From the NCBI RefSeq assembly GCF_018881715.1, contig NZ_JACVPW010000002.1:310001-374000 (forward strand): a stretch of 64,000 bases of DNA, read 5' to 3'. A program made the position numbers and the translations under genes. Of this stretch, positions 24,810 through 34,347 are shown piece after piece. The notes beneath the pieces were generated by a model. The model ran no database searches, was not told the DNA's origin, and saw only the letters and a list, made by a program, of their open reading frames with translations. Within the stretch, counting starts at the first letter, position 1. The number at the start of each line of letters is the position of its first letter. The stretch is from Polynucleobacter parvulilacunae (lineage in GTDB: Bacteria; Pseudomonadota; Gammaproteobacteria; Burkholderiales; Burkholderiaceae).

Positions 24810-24853
24810 TCTTTACCCTCACCCACTAGGTACTAGGTGGGTAGAACAAATAA

Positions 24854-27157
24854 TTAGAACTTAAATCGAAGTTCAGCACCACCACCATATTCATGACCAT
24901 AGGTGTTATAGGAAGCTACTGCACCAATACGAGCAGATACTTCTTTCGTTATTCCACCCTGGATACCCAAGCCAACCATATTGGATACAGGGCCCATATT
25001 GGCGCCAACTTGCGTGAAAGAGCCGTAAGTTGGGCTTGTAGCAGTAATTGAATGCGCTGAATTGCTATTGGCATACCAGTCATAACCAAGCTTATAGAAC
25101 CCAATTAATGACAATGGATCATTGGTACCCTTGAGTAAAGGATAGACAAAATCCAAACCTGCGAATGTTACCGCCGTATAGGCTGTTGCTGAGCTGATAG
25201 CAAAGTTAAAGTCATTACCGCCCTGCTCGCTAGTACCGCCCATCCACAGTTGCGAATAGGATGCTCCCACAAATGGAGAAACCGTAAAGCTTTCTGCTTG
25301 ATAGGCCTTGGCTAATTTTGCCGCCGCATACACGCCATTCGTTTTATAGGAGCTCGTTGCATTACCGCCGGTAAATAGGCCAACATTTGGAGTATTTCGA
25401 TTGGCATTCGTACTACCATACATATAACCCAACGCTCCAGAGAGTTTCACCTGCTCATCAAAGTTTCTAGCGCCATATAAACCTGCATAGAAGTTGGTGG
25501 TGTTGAAGTTTTGCGTAACTTGCTGACTCTCAGTCATTGATGTAGAGCCGGTACCCGCGAACACACCGTATCCACCATCTTTAGAGCGCTTAATATCTCC
25601 GCCAATGATGAGGTCGTACAAGTTGTATCCAAATCCTGCAAGATTGTTGTAATTGTTAACGGTACCCTTGACTGCAGCCGCATCAGCCCAGACATAGCGA
25701 CCTTCATCATCCTGATAAACCTTGGTAGAAGGTGAAGAGCTCAATGGCGCATGAATGCGATCCATCACGGTATTGGTGATATGGGCCATCTGCTCAAGAC
25801 CAATAGTCATATTGGATGAGTAGCCCTCGGCGTGCACATTAATCAGTTGATTAACCTGATTAGTTGTTAAGTCCTGAACCGCGCTACCCAAAGTTACTCC
25901 ACTGGTGAGTACTGGATTAGAGCCTCCACCGGCAGCAAAGGTATATGCCGTAGTTAAGGCGGCCACCAGTTTCGTTGCTGCAAAACTAGTAGGGACTACT
26001 GGGGCTACAGGTGCGCTGGGTGTTGTAGTTAAGCTCCAATTTGTACCCGATGTATTTATTAAGCTCCACTGCGTTAATACAATGCCACCACCTAGTGAGC
26101 CCGATTTATTTGCTAAATTTTGAGCTGTAAGCCCACTCAACACATCAACGTAAGTATTGGATCGACTAATCGCTGAGCCAGTACCAATGCCAAAAGTCAT
26201 CGGACTGCCTGACACATTTGAAAAAGTGGATTTACCGTAATTACTGATGCCCTTAATGATGACGTTGTAATTAGTTGGCAATATGCCGGTATAAGTCAGA
26301 TTTGACTGCGCATTATTGATCGTCTTAATGAGGCCATTATTTTCAATGCTGTAACCTATGAATCCATAGCCCGTGCTGCCCGCAATATTTCCTAAGTTGT
26401 TAATGGTCGATATCGTGCCCCAGTTACGAATTGAGTTATAGCAAGTAAGCCCATTACAAGCGCCAGCTCGAATATCACCGCCAGAATTATTGTTAATTAC
26501 ATTGATAGTATTACCCGTACCGACGAGGATGCCAGCATCCTGCCCACCATTTATTGAGCCATTGTTGTTAATAGTTCCTATGGATGCAGTATTTGAACCT
26601 GTTGCCGTATCAAGATAAATTGCGCCAGCGGAACCATTAATAGCTCCAGAATTATTGATAGTGCCAATGGATGTGGATCCGCCAGCCGTTGACAAATAGA
26701 TACCCTGGGCGATCGCATTGTTACCATTGTTATAAATAGTTCCGGTGTTATTTAATGTTGCAATACTTCCAGAGCCAGTGAGTTGAATGGCATACAGAGC
26801 GCCATTGATTTGAGCTGCATTGTTAAGATTTTTTACAACTGCTGTGCCATCAACCTGAATACCGCTTGTGTTAGTGGTTTGACCCTGTATTAGGCTTGAG
26901 TTATTTAGATTTTGAACAGTCGCATTTTGAATCAACAGCGCAGGATTTGGCAGCCATGCAGTGGTTCCAACATAAGCTCCAGATTGAACTGATACTTCAG
27001 ACTTATTGGAGTTTATAGCTACGTTTGGACAGTTTGTTCCTGTAATAGAAACCGGGTCTCCACTTGTAGCGCATTGCGCAAAGGCAGCATTAAATGTGCC
27101 TACCCCTCCAAGGAAAACGCAAAATTTAATAATGAATGGGGTAATTTTTGATGGCAT
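24854..27157 (-). CDS. Autotransporter-like outer-membrane protein
   Basis: A 767-aa protein with a signal peptide (ending FNAAFAQC). Residues about 60-340 are a passenger of short Asn/Gly/Thr-rich repeats (GTINNSGAINGS, GTINNNGSING), suggesting a beta-helix. After about residue 480 comes an autotransporter-type beta-barrel (YVWADAAAVKGTVNNYNNLAGFGYN..) ending in AELRFKF with the terminal Phe recognised by the BAM complex. The passenger probably faces the outside as an adhesin or surface structure; no enzymatic motif is visible. The gene follows a cysteine-rich lipoprotein gene by 3 bp, suggesting co-expression. Confidence 0.85.
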   Translation of the reverse strand: MPSKITPFIIKFCVFLGGVGTFNAAFAQCATSGDPVSITGTNCPNVAINSNKSEVSVQSGAYVGTTAWLPNPALLIQNATVQNLNNSSLIQGQTTNTSGIQVDGTAVVKNLNNAAQINGALYAIQLTGSGSIATLNNTGTIYNNGNNAIAQGIYLSTAGGSTSIGTINNSGAINGSAGAIYLDTATGSNTASIGTINNNGSINGGQDAGILVGTGNTINVINNNSGGDIRAGACNGLTCYNSIRNWGTISTINNLGNIAGSTGYGFIGYSIENNGLIKTINNAQSNLTYTGILPTNYNVIIKGISNYGKSTFSNVSGSPMTFGIGTGSAISRSNTYVDVLSGLTAQNLANKSGSLGGGIVLTQWSLINTSGTNWSLTTTPSAPVAPVVPTSFAATKLVAALTTAYTFAAGGGSNPVLTSGVTLGSAVQDLTTNQVNQLINVHAEGYSSNMTIGLEQMAHITNTVMDRIHAPLSSSPSTKVYQDDEGRYVWADAAAVKGTVNNYNNLAGFGYNLYDLIIGGDIKRSKDGGYGVFAGTGSTSMTESQQVTQNFNTTNFYAGLYGARNFDEQVKLSGALGYMYGSTNANRNTPNVGLFTGGNATSSYKTNGVYAAAKLAKAYQAESFTVSPFVGASYSQLWMGGTSEQGGNDFNFAISSATAYTAVTFAGLDFVYPLLKGTNDPLSLIGFYKLGYDWYANSNSAHSITATSPTYGSFTQVGANMGPVSNMVGLGIQGGITKEVSARIGAVASYNTYGHEYGGGAELRFKF

Positions 27158-27160
27158 TGA

Positions 27161-27535
27161 TTACTCGTTTTTATATACGTTAACTGTTCCACCGCAAGCA
27201 GCAAAACACTGCCGGTATGACTCATCACAATTCCAGTAATTTGGATTTACTGAGCAGTACTGAGGGTTGGGGTTGCACTTCTTCACATCATCGTGACTTT
27301 GCGCACGATTGACGCAGGCTTGATAGCTATAGCTATTTTGCTGATGGCAAGCATTCATATTTGTCTGTGCTTGAGCTTGAGCGCCGTTGTAACAAACATT
27401 CTTGGTGCTCATGCAATGAACGGCGCAAGTTTTGCCGCTTTCAGTAGGCGGAGCAATATATTCATATCGGTAGGTGGTACATGAAGCCAGGAGGAGGATC
27501 GAGGCAATTGCTAGAAATGAGGTCTTTAAATTCAT
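27161..27535 (-). CDS. Cysteine-rich lipoprotein, unknown function
   Basis: A 124-aa protein with a lipobox (LLLASC, Cys 19) and a mature part holding about twelve more cysteines (CAVHCMSTKNVC, CHQQN, CVNRA, CNPNPQYC, CDESYRQCFAAC), probably paired in the periplasm. I do not recognise the family. It directly precedes the autotransporter-like gene and may help its folding or anchoring. Divergent from the TetR gene. Confidence 0.75.
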   Translation of the reverse strand: MNLKTSFLAIASILLLASCTTYRYEYIAPPTESGKTCAVHCMSTKNVCYNGAQAQAQTNMNACHQQNSYSYQACVNRAQSHDDVKKCNPNPQYCSVNPNYWNCDESYRQCFAACGGTVNVYKNE

Positions 27536-27602
27536 TTTGTTAACGTGTTATCATTTATGCACATCATTATTACATGCCAATCTACGTAAAAAGCCTGTTT
27601 CC

Positions 27603-28181
27603 ATGACCAAGTCCCCTGCATTTGCAGCAAAACAGCAAAAAAGATTGGTCGACGTAGTGAATGTTGCGCGTCAGCTATTTGAGGAGTGCGGCTATGAAGA
27701 CGTCGGTATCAGGGAAATTTCTACGGCGGCTGGCATAAGTCCAATGCAACTCTATCGCCTAGGGTTGGATAAGCGCGATTTACTTGCCGAGGTGATCCTA
27801 AAAGTAAATGCCGAGCAGATCAAAGAAGTCAAACCTTTCTCTGCTTCAAAATCGAAAACAGCAATCCAATTTATAGAGGGTTATCTACTGAAGCTGTATG
27901 AACAAGATATAGCCATTAAGAGCATTCGGAAAGAAGGCGCCGCATTTGGATGGAAATGGTCAGAAAAATACGAGGCGCTGATCATTGAACAGCTTATGCA
28001 AATCATTCAACCAATAGTAGATGCCTTAAATCATGATTCTTATGATGACATTCAGGCGCGTTGCTTTGGTATCTGGTCACTTTACTATGTTGGCTACAGA
28101 AATGCTGTTATGAATAATGCTGATGCTAAGGCTTGCCTAGAAGCAATCAAACCAACCCTTCAATTTCTTCTGAGGAAATAA
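27603..28181 (+). CDS. TetR/AcrR-family transcriptional regulator
   Basis: A 192-aa regulator. The ORF track starts at 27474, inside the opposite lipoprotein gene; the ATG at 27603 (MTKSPAFAAKQQKRLVDVV) starts just ahead of the TetR helix-turn-helix (ARQLFEECGYEDVGIREISTAAGISPMQLYRLGLDKRDLL) and is preferred. The C-terminal part is a helical ligand domain. An arm pair TAAC-GT-GTTA at 27541-27550 in the 67-bp divergent gap could be its operator. It probably controls the lipoprotein-autotransporter pair and the next gene. Confidence 0.85.
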   Translation: MTKSPAFAAKQQKRLVDVVNVARQLFEECGYEDVGIREISTAAGISPMQLYRLGLDKRDLLAEVILKVNAEQIKEVKPFSASKSKTAIQFIEGYLLKLYEQDIAIKSIRKEGAAFGWKWSEKYEALIIEQLMQIIQPIVDALNHDSYDDIQARCFGIWSLYYVGYRNAVMNNADAKACLEAIKPTLQFLLRK

Positions 28182-28182
28182 T

Positions 28183-28524
28183 ATGAGAACAGTGGCCACC
28201 TTTTTGACACTTGCATCCATAGGACTCTCAAGCCCATGTTTTGCCATTGAGAAACCTGAAGGCGCTGTTTACTGCCACGCCAAGACCGTTGTTGAGTATC
28301 GCCTGGTCAATCCCGAGCAAAATGGTACCGCTTCTGATGTGGACCTCACTGTAAACGGTAAGACCTCTCGCTATATGACTTCCTACTCTTGGTTTGGCTC
28401 AAACCAACCTACTCCGAAGAGATTTCAGTTCGCTATTCTGGGTGAGAACCAATTTGATCCTCTTCTGGTGTTTGACGCCTATCTTGTGGATGCCAAGAAC
28501 CGTAAATACACTAAATGTAATTAA
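28183..28524 (+). CDS. Small secreted protein, unknown function
   Basis: A 113-aa protein with a cleavable signal peptide (LTLASIGLSSPCFA) and a beta-rich mature part with two cysteines (YCHAKT.. and terminal KCN), probably disulphide-linked. No family recognised. It starts one base after the TetR stop, so it is co-transcribed with it. Confidence 0.7.
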   Translation: MRTVATFLTLASIGLSSPCFAIEKPEGAVYCHAKTVVEYRLVNPEQNGTASDVDLTVNGKTSRYMTSYSWFGSNQPTPKRFQFAILGENQFDPLLVFDAYLVDAKNRKYTKCN

Positions 28525-28557
28525 GCAATTAAGCAATGAAGAAATTACTGCTGATAC

Positions 28558-28581
28558 AAAAGCCACCCGTAGATGGCCTTT
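28558..28581. terminator. Bidirectional terminator
   Basis: AAAAGCCACC-CGTA-GATGGCCTTT, one mismatch in the stem, followed by CTTTT. It separates convergent genes and belongs to the recurrent GCCACC hairpin family. Confidence 0.8.
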
Positions 28582-28619
28582 CTTTTAATCACTATCGACT
28601 ATTTTTAGTGCTTGAGTTG

Positions 28620-30308
28620 CTATGGGCGAACATATAGATCTTTACCGTTCTTAACAGTCTTCACAACTTGAATATCCTTAATTTCCATTGGATCGACTTT
28701 TAATGGATTGTGATCAAGCTGCACCATATCAGCCAACTTGCCAGCAGTAAGACTGCCCTTTAAAGCCTCTTCTTTGTACTGATACGCAGTTACAGTGGTA
28801 AATCCACGCAGTGCTGTGTATGGATCAATGCGTTGATCGGGACCTAGAGTGCTGCCTCCATAGGTTTTGCGATTAACAGAAGTCCAAACCGTAAATAATG
28901 CGCTTGGGCCAGATGAAGGTGCGTCATTGTGAAGACCAAATTGCATACCTTTTGTTTTGGCCAAATTGAGCGGAACCATATTGCTAGCCCTCTCATCCCC
29001 CAGGATCTGTCTATACACATCGCCATACATCCAAATATGGTTAGCCATAAATTGAGGAAGAATCTTATTGGCCTTGTATTGATCTAGTTGATCATCACGA
29101 ACAAAAAAGGAATGCGAGATGACTGATCTACGGTCTTCAGTAACGCCTGTTTCTTGTATTGCCTTGGCAATTCCAGAAAGCGTCATATCAATACCAGCAT
29201 CTCCATTGGAGTAGCCGAAGTACTGGATATTCTTTTCGTAAGCTAACTTGGCGTATTTATCCACTAAGCCTTGAGTGGCAACAGCCATACCACGCCAGTC
29301 TTTTGGAAAGCCTGTGGTGTCGGCATAAGGCTTAGTGAAATAGGCCAAACGCAATTGCGGCGCACCATCCGTTGAGACCAGTACTCCAGCAACCTTAAAA
29401 CCACCATCACCCTTCGTATAGATACCAAATGGGTAATTTTGGTTAGTCGCGAGCAGTTGATCAACCACATCATTGGTAGGCAATGCAATCAGGTCCAAGC
29501 TAATAACGTTGCGATCTACCGCTTGGCGCATATTACTAATATCTTGAATTGTCGATTCATAACTTTGCGCAGTCGTATATCCATTGGAGGCATAAATCTT
29601 TTCAGCTTTGCGATATGTTTCCATCGTTAAATCACGAGAATACTTACCGAACACCTTCGCGGTTGCCTCTATATTGGGATTGCCAATCAATTCACCGGTA
29701 AGTTTTCTAGTTTTTGGATCCACGGGCAGCATGCCTTGGGTAACTTTAGTATCTTTGGTAATCCCCAGCTTCTGTAGACCTGCAGTATTCACAATACCGG
29801 TCAAAGTAGAAATATTATTTATAAATACGGGTTGATTCGGAAAGGCTGCATCTAACTGTGCAATCGTTAAAGGACCATCAGTCAGAAAAGCATCCGCATA
29901 TTCCGATCCAATAATCCAACCATTAAATGGTCGCGCCTCATTCTTCAGGCGGCTAATGAGTTCTTGAGTGGTGTGCGGAGGCTTGGATGAAAAATAACCT
30001 AAATTAACAGTCAAAGTATTCTGCGCAATCAAAGTAAAGTGCCCCCAGGCATCGATAAAGCCTGGCAATAAGGTTTGACCCTTCAAATCATTCATTACCG
30101 CATTGGCGCCAGCCTCATTTAAAGCCTCTTTCATATTGCCAACGTAAGCAATCTTCTTACCCTTCACCACTACCGCCTCAACATACTGCGGCTTTTCACC
30201 TTCCATGGTCAGAATGTCGCCATTGAAATACACGCTTGCAGTATCTGCAAATGCTTGGGCAGCAATCAAAAGAATGAATGCGGTAAATATATTTTTGAGG
30301 ATTTTCAT
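28620..30308 (-). CDS. Exported amidohydrolase-family protein (YtcJ-like)
   Basis: A 562-aa protein when started at the ATG at 30308, which begins a clear signal peptide (MKILKNIFTAFILLIAAQAFA); the ORF-track start 78 bp upstream only adds a hydrophilic extension. It has the Amidohydrolase_3 layout: beta-domain, LLPGFIDAWGHF, a central TIM barrel, SNGDAGID and NDAPSSGPSAL near the end. The usual metal motif HxH reads WGH here, and the NGDA segment is preceded by YS rather than the common H, so metal binding may be altered. Periplasmic hydrolysis of an amide or ester is inferred; substrate unknown. Confidence 0.8.
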   Translation of the reverse strand: MKILKNIFTAFILLIAAQAFADTASVYFNGDILTMEGEKPQYVEAVVVKGKKIAYVGNMKEALNEAGANAVMNDLKGQTLLPGFIDAWGHFTLIAQNTLTVNLGYFSSKPPHTTQELISRLKNEARPFNGWIIGSEYADAFLTDGPLTIAQLDAAFPNQPVFINNISTLTGIVNTAGLQKLGITKDTKVTQGMLPVDPKTRKLTGELIGNPNIEATAKVFGKYSRDLTMETYRKAEKIYASNGYTTAQSYESTIQDISNMRQAVDRNVISLDLIALPTNDVVDQLLATNQNYPFGIYTKGDGGFKVAGVLVSTDGAPQLRLAYFTKPYADTTGFPKDWRGMAVATQGLVDKYAKLAYEKNIQYFGYSNGDAGIDMTLSGIAKAIQETGVTEDRRSVISHSFFVRDDQLDQYKANKILPQFMANHIWMYGDVYRQILGDERASNMVPLNLAKTKGMQFGLHNDAPSSGPSALFTVWTSVNRKTYGGSTLGPDQRIDPYTALRGFTTVTAYQYKEEALKGSLTAGKLADMVQLDHNPLKVDPMEIKDIQVVKTVKNGKDLYVRP

Positions 30309-30490
30309 TGGTGGCTTACTTTTATTGGGCAGTGAGGTCGCTAGATGAGGCGATGAAAAGATCATACCAAACACTCTAAATACCACTCAGTTACGGATAG
30401 AAGGCGTAGTCCATTAAATACCCTGCAAGTCATGAATTCCTCACTAGGAAAATCCAGAGGCTCAGCGCAACTAAACACCGGGGCAATACC

Positions 30491-31723
30491 TTATTGTGCG
30501 CTAGGATTTTTATCTACAACTTTATTACCGTCAGAATAGCTTGGTAAAGAATTGACCCACGGGTATCCTGAAACTGCTTTGGAGTATGCGTATTCAAACA
30601 GTGCATTCATATAACTCTCATCAAATAATCCTTGTGAAGGCTGATTGAAATCTGAATCTATATAAGCAAGGTTGAATTCCACGCCATCCAACTTGGTGGT
30701 TTCATAGATTTGTAATAAGTCGCCAATACCCTGCTTATTAATAATTTGCTCAATTGCCCTCAATGCAATCGAAACGGACCAACGCTGGGTGTCCGCCCAG
30801 CTTGCGCTTAATTTGTCATTACGAATGATGAAGGCCCGTCTTTTCTTAACCGATGGGTTTACAAGCTTATCAACCACCACTGGTAAAGAAGATGGGTATA
30901 GAAAAACCTGGGTTGAGGCGCCGCCATCGACATGCATCTCTTGGTATGCCTGGCCATTAATAAATACATCAAACATCACTGGCGGGAAAAGAGCTGGCAC
31001 GGAGGCTGAGGCGAGCATCACTCTTTTAAACAAATCTAACGCGGCAGGGTCGCTACTAGCGGCTATCTCACCCATATTCCACACTACAGGCTGACCCGCA
31101 TCTAAATCAGTGGTGCCAATCAGTAAAGCTCTGTGCTTCACTTGATATTCATAAGCAATCTTGTGCAATAGATTTTCAGTGACATGAATATCTAAAAGCT
31201 TCTTCAAGGGATGGTCTATTGCCAAGGAGTCATCCATCAGTCCGGAGAAGATGTTCCTGGGCACAAAAATATTGGACTGATCCGTGTCGGTATATAGTTT
31301 TTTTAATACTGGATCGCTTTCAGAACCCAGAAATGCGAATGGCGCCATCAATGCACCAGTACTCACGCCCGTTACTAATTTAAATTCAGGGCGCGTACCG
31401 CTTTTAGTCCACCCAACTAATAATCCCGCTCCAAATGCGCCGTTATCACCGCCACCGGATAGAGAAAGATAGCTTGTACTATCCTCCAATACTCGCTTGG
31501 GTTGAGAGGCTTCAAATTTTTGAGAGGCTAAAAGATATTTCTTGATACCTTCTTTGGTGTCAACAAAATAACGGATGTCGGGCATCCCTGCAATTTGAGC
31601 TTGATTTGTTTGGTCAGATGGAACAGCCGGCTTTCTAGGCATGCCGATACAGCCAGACAAACCTGCTATAACAAAGAGGAGTAGGGCCCCACGTATGATT
31701 TGTAGTAAATTTTTCTTAGTCAT
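30491..31723 (-). CDS. Patatin-like phospholipase, lipoprotein
   Basis: A 410-aa lipoprotein (lipobox LSGC, Cys 25) with the patatin oxyanion motif SGGGDNGAFGAG, the serine elbow GVSTG and the Asp of the dyad in DGGASTQVF. It should hydrolyse acyl chains of lipids at the outer or inner membrane face. Length is larger than minimal patatins because of N- and C-terminal extensions. It is divergent from a secreted phospholipase-D-like gene, giving a neighbouring pair of lipid-active envelope enzymes. Confidence 0.88.
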   Translation of the reverse strand: MTKKNLLQIIRGALLLFVIAGLSGCIGMPRKPAVPSDQTNQAQIAGMPDIRYFVDTKEGIKKYLLASQKFEASQPKRVLEDSTSYLSLSGGGDNGAFGAGLLVGWTKSGTRPEFKLVTGVSTGALMAPFAFLGSESDPVLKKLYTDTDQSNIFVPRNIFSGLMDDSLAIDHPLKKLLDIHVTENLLHKIAYEYQVKHRALLIGTTDLDAGQPVVWNMGEIAASSDPAALDLFKRVMLASASVPALFPPVMFDVFINGQAYQEMHVDGGASTQVFLYPSSLPVVVDKLVNPSVKKRRAFIIRNDKLSASWADTQRWSVSIALRAIEQIINKQGIGDLLQIYETTKLDGVEFNLAYIDSDFNQPSQGLFDESYMNALFEYAYSKAVSGYPWVNSLPSYSDGNKVVDKNPSAQ

Positions 31724-31887
31724 TCAAAATCATCCGAAGCCATTTATCAATAAAAGCATTGTAAGTGCTTACCCACCATGGGTCATGACTCTTTCCTCCC
31801 AAAAAGACCAGGCAATAAGATGGGCTCTTCATATGGGCAAATTCTATAATTGAGCATCAACTAACGGAATGTCGACCTTAAGCGCCA

Positions 31888-33501
31888 ATGATTATGAATC
31901 CACATAAATATCTTCTCGCTTCAATACTGGGATTCATGTCAGCTGCACACGTCTATGGATATTCAAACCCCCTCGAAGACCCTTTACTCAATCCCTGGTT
32001 AACACCATTAAATCAATGCGCCCAAGAAAATGGTCAGTATCAACTTGATATGGATATGGGATTTTTAAATACAGATTACTTTTGCCGTATAGATCAAAAG
32101 CAAGGCGTCATTTTTCTAACAAAAGATAAACAAGCAACTAACCGAGATGCTTCACGTTTAGCTCTGAAGAAGATCGATTCCTGCCAATTAATCAATTCAG
32201 GAAGAATCTTAGTCGGAGCAAGTAGAGACTCTGTTGCGGATCTGCAGAATCTTTTGAAAAATAAACAACGAAATTTCAATATTCAAATCGGGAAGCTAAA
32301 TGGCCTCTGGAATCCACCAGAAACCCATGCCAAGGTTTTCCAACTTGGCAATGGCGTCGATCAGTTCTTTACTGTTCACGGCTCCTTAAACCTACAAACG
32401 GTTGGCTTAACTTGCAAAGCTAACAATGCCCTTCGATTTACCGAAGTAAACCCAGTGATTTATGGCTACTTTAAAGATCTTGGAGATGCAGTTGAAGCCA
32501 ATACCGGCAAGGGCAAATTCGCTGGTGCTGGCACTGAAAACTCGAGCGGCACTAATTTACCCACAGCCACCATTGGCAACTACCAAGTGCAGTTTTATGC
32601 AGGAAAAGGTATGGGCTTTGTAGGCAATAGCGTTGTACAGAAACCGTTTTGGCAAGACAATATTAACCCGCCCATCACAAACCAACACGCACCAGGTGTT
32701 CTGAATTGGTATGACAACATCATTTTTGATGCAGCCAAACAATTGCGACAGGGCAGAGATGTCAATATTGATTTACTTATTTTTGAGATCGGACAGGAGA
32801 ACGCCTTTGTTAGCAATCTTTGGGATTTTGTCCAAAATGGATTTGAGAATGGCAAACCCGAAGATAAAACCTCTCAAGATATTGTTGCGCAACCCTATAT
32901 TGGCAAGTTAAACGTACGTTTCTTATGGCAATTCCAGAGCGACCAGAAAGAGTCTGGAAAAACATATGCCCTGCTAAATGGTCCAAAGCAAATTGGGGGA
33001 GCCTCAAAGAATGCTCAAGCTGATTCCTATGCCTTAGAGAGCGCACGTATCTGGCCTATATTGAATCCCTCAGGAGTTGCGATCAACCCAGGCACACCTA
33101 GAGATATGCACAATAAGCTTGCTATCCTGAACGTTCAAGGCCATGAGGAGGAGCGCAAGATTTACATCACTTCTTCCAATATGGATACCCCAAATATTGG
33201 CAGTGGAAAACTTTGGCAAGCTGGCACCATTATTTCGGCGAAGCCTGGTTCCTACATATGGAGTGGAGACAATATCCACAAGCCTAATCTTTGGAATGCC
33301 TACAAGAACTATTTTGATCTACTCTGGAGTAATCGTGAAGGCCAACCCAATGCAGGGCAAATTGGCTTCTCTAAGCTTATTAATGATCAGAGAGCAAACG
33401 GGGTCGTCAACTGGATTGAGACAGTGCCACCAAATTCAGATATTAAATACAGGCCAAAAGAAGGTATTGATGCATTTTTCTTTCCAATACCTTTTGATTG
33501 A
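31888..33501 (+). CDS. Secreted phospholipase-D-like protein
   Basis: A 537-aa protein with a signal peptide (YLLASILGFMSAAHVYG). Two PLD-type half-sites are visible: ETHAKVFQLG..VHGSLNLQ (around 145-170) and MHNKLAILNV..ITSSNMDTPNIG (around 410-440). They are HxK and (G/S)SxN pairs as in HKD enzymes, although the usual third element of each motif is degenerate. A 200-residue insert lies between. Activity could be phospholipase, nuclease or transferase; the export signal favours a role outside the cytoplasm. A second ATG lies two codons downstream. Confidence 0.72.
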   Translation: MIMNPHKYLLASILGFMSAAHVYGYSNPLEDPLLNPWLTPLNQCAQENGQYQLDMDMGFLNTDYFCRIDQKQGVIFLTKDKQATNRDASRLALKKIDSCQLINSGRILVGASRDSVADLQNLLKNKQRNFNIQIGKLNGLWNPPETHAKVFQLGNGVDQFFTVHGSLNLQTVGLTCKANNALRFTEVNPVIYGYFKDLGDAVEANTGKGKFAGAGTENSSGTNLPTATIGNYQVQFYAGKGMGFVGNSVVQKPFWQDNINPPITNQHAPGVLNWYDNIIFDAAKQLRQGRDVNIDLLIFEIGQENAFVSNLWDFVQNGFENGKPEDKTSQDIVAQPYIGKLNVRFLWQFQSDQKESGKTYALLNGPKQIGGASKNAQADSYALESARIWPILNPSGVAINPGTPRDMHNKLAILNVQGHEEERKIYITSSNMDTPNIGSGKLWQAGTIISAKPGSYIWSGDNIHKPNLWNAYKNYFDLLWSNREGQPNAGQIGFSKLINDQRANGVVNWIETVPPNSDIKYRPKEGIDAFFFPIPFD

Positions 33502-33560
33502 TATCTTATTTTTCAAGAAACTCTAGAGACCCAAATCAATAATTGCCATCCCATAAGCTA

Positions 33561-33586
33561 AATAGGCTACCCATGGGTAGCCTATT
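33561..33586. terminator. Perfect 26-bp palindrome between convergent genes
   Basis: AATAGGCTACCC and its exact complement with no loop bases (centre CCATGG). It lies between the convergent PLD-like and ArsR genes. There is no T-tract on either side, so it may be a factor-assisted terminator or a binding site. Confidence 0.55.
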
Positions 33587-33610
33587 CGGAAAATAATAAA
33601 CCAAAGCTAA

Positions 33611-33946
33611 CTAGTGAAGCGCTCCTGCTTTGGATGCAGATGAAGAAGCTCGCTCACCAATCAGTAATTCATGAACAATATGGGTTGATTCAAATGCCTG
33701 CATTAACCATTGCGGGATATTTTCGCAGATACAGTAAACGCCTCTGCGGCCACCGGCCTTCAAGCAAATTAATTTTGAGGAGGCCAGCTTTTTAAGATGG
33801 AAATCCAACGTTCCAGAATCAAATCCGAATTCATCAATCATGTCTTTGGGTCTAGCCCCTAATTTTCCAGATTGATAGATAAAGTCAAAGACCTTGAATC
33901 TTGTCTCGTTGCCTAAAGCCTCAAATACTGAAAGAGAATTTCTCAT
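33611..33946 (-). CDS. ArsR-type winged-helix regulator
   Basis: A 111-aa DNA-binding protein: FEALGNETRFKVFDFIYQSGKLGARPKDMIDEFGFDSGTLDFHLKKLASSKLICLKAGGRRGVYCICENI is the ArsR fold with helix-turn-helix and wing. It lacks the metal motif ELCVCDL of ArsR/SmtB; one cysteine (YCIC) lies in the wing. It is followed by short C-terminal helices. It is the second gene behind the small secreted protein at 34291 on the minus strand (18-bp gap), and may be part of the regulon marked by the 18-bp motif. Confidence 0.82.
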   Translation of the reverse strand: MRNSLSVFEALGNETRFKVFDFIYQSGKLGARPKDMIDEFGFDSGTLDFHLKKLASSKLICLKAGGRRGVYCICENIPQWLMQAFESTHIVHELLIGERASSSASKAGALH

Positions 33947-33964
33947 CCCCGCCCTCCAAAGTAT

Positions 33965-34291
33965 TTAATTGGACGTGCCAGTTGTATAGTCAAGAATGGG
34001 ATGGGATTGCCCGTGAATATCTCGCATCGCAACACTATGGATTGATTCTTCTACCTCAAGCGCTACTTCGCTGACTTCGTACTTGATGAGTCGAATTTCC
34101 TCAGCTAGGCTTTCAGATTTCGGATCCATGTGGGTAGGAATCTGATGTGGATTTTTGGAATTAGCCTGAACAGAGTCATCAATGTTTAACTGGATCTTGG
34201 TACCTGCAAGAGCGGCTGAACCACAAACCAGCAGAGAGAATGTCAACAAAGTAGCTAGTGGATGACGACCGCAAAATGAAGTAAAGGACAT
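33965..34291 (-). CDS. Small secreted protein with SIHSxAM tail
   Basis: A 108-aa protein of unknown function. The ORF track starts at a TTG (34303), but that codon overlaps the GGAGGT ribosome site of the ATG at 34291, which is preferred. It has a signal peptide (ATLLTFSLLVCGSAALAG) followed by a helical, acidic region and the tail ESIHSVAMRDIHGQ. A short protein encoded at 37984 has SIHSDAMG in the same place near its end. One copy of the 18-bp motif points toward this gene 57 bp upstream. Confidence 0.68.
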   Translation of the reverse strand: MSFTSFCGRHPLATLLTFSLLVCGSAALAGTKIQLNIDDSVQANSKNPHQIPTHMDPKSESLAEEIRLIKYEVSEVALEVEESIHSVAMRDIHGQSHPILDYTTGTSN

Positions 34292-34347
34292 AAGGACCTC
34301 CAAAAAATGAACTTAGGTCATCCTAAGTACATCCTCATTTGAGAGCC

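Noticed and set aside
27474-27602. Upstream N-terminal extension of the TetR ORF
   Set aside because: It overlaps the divergent lipoprotein gene start and has no family match; the ATG at 27603 precedes the HTH directly.
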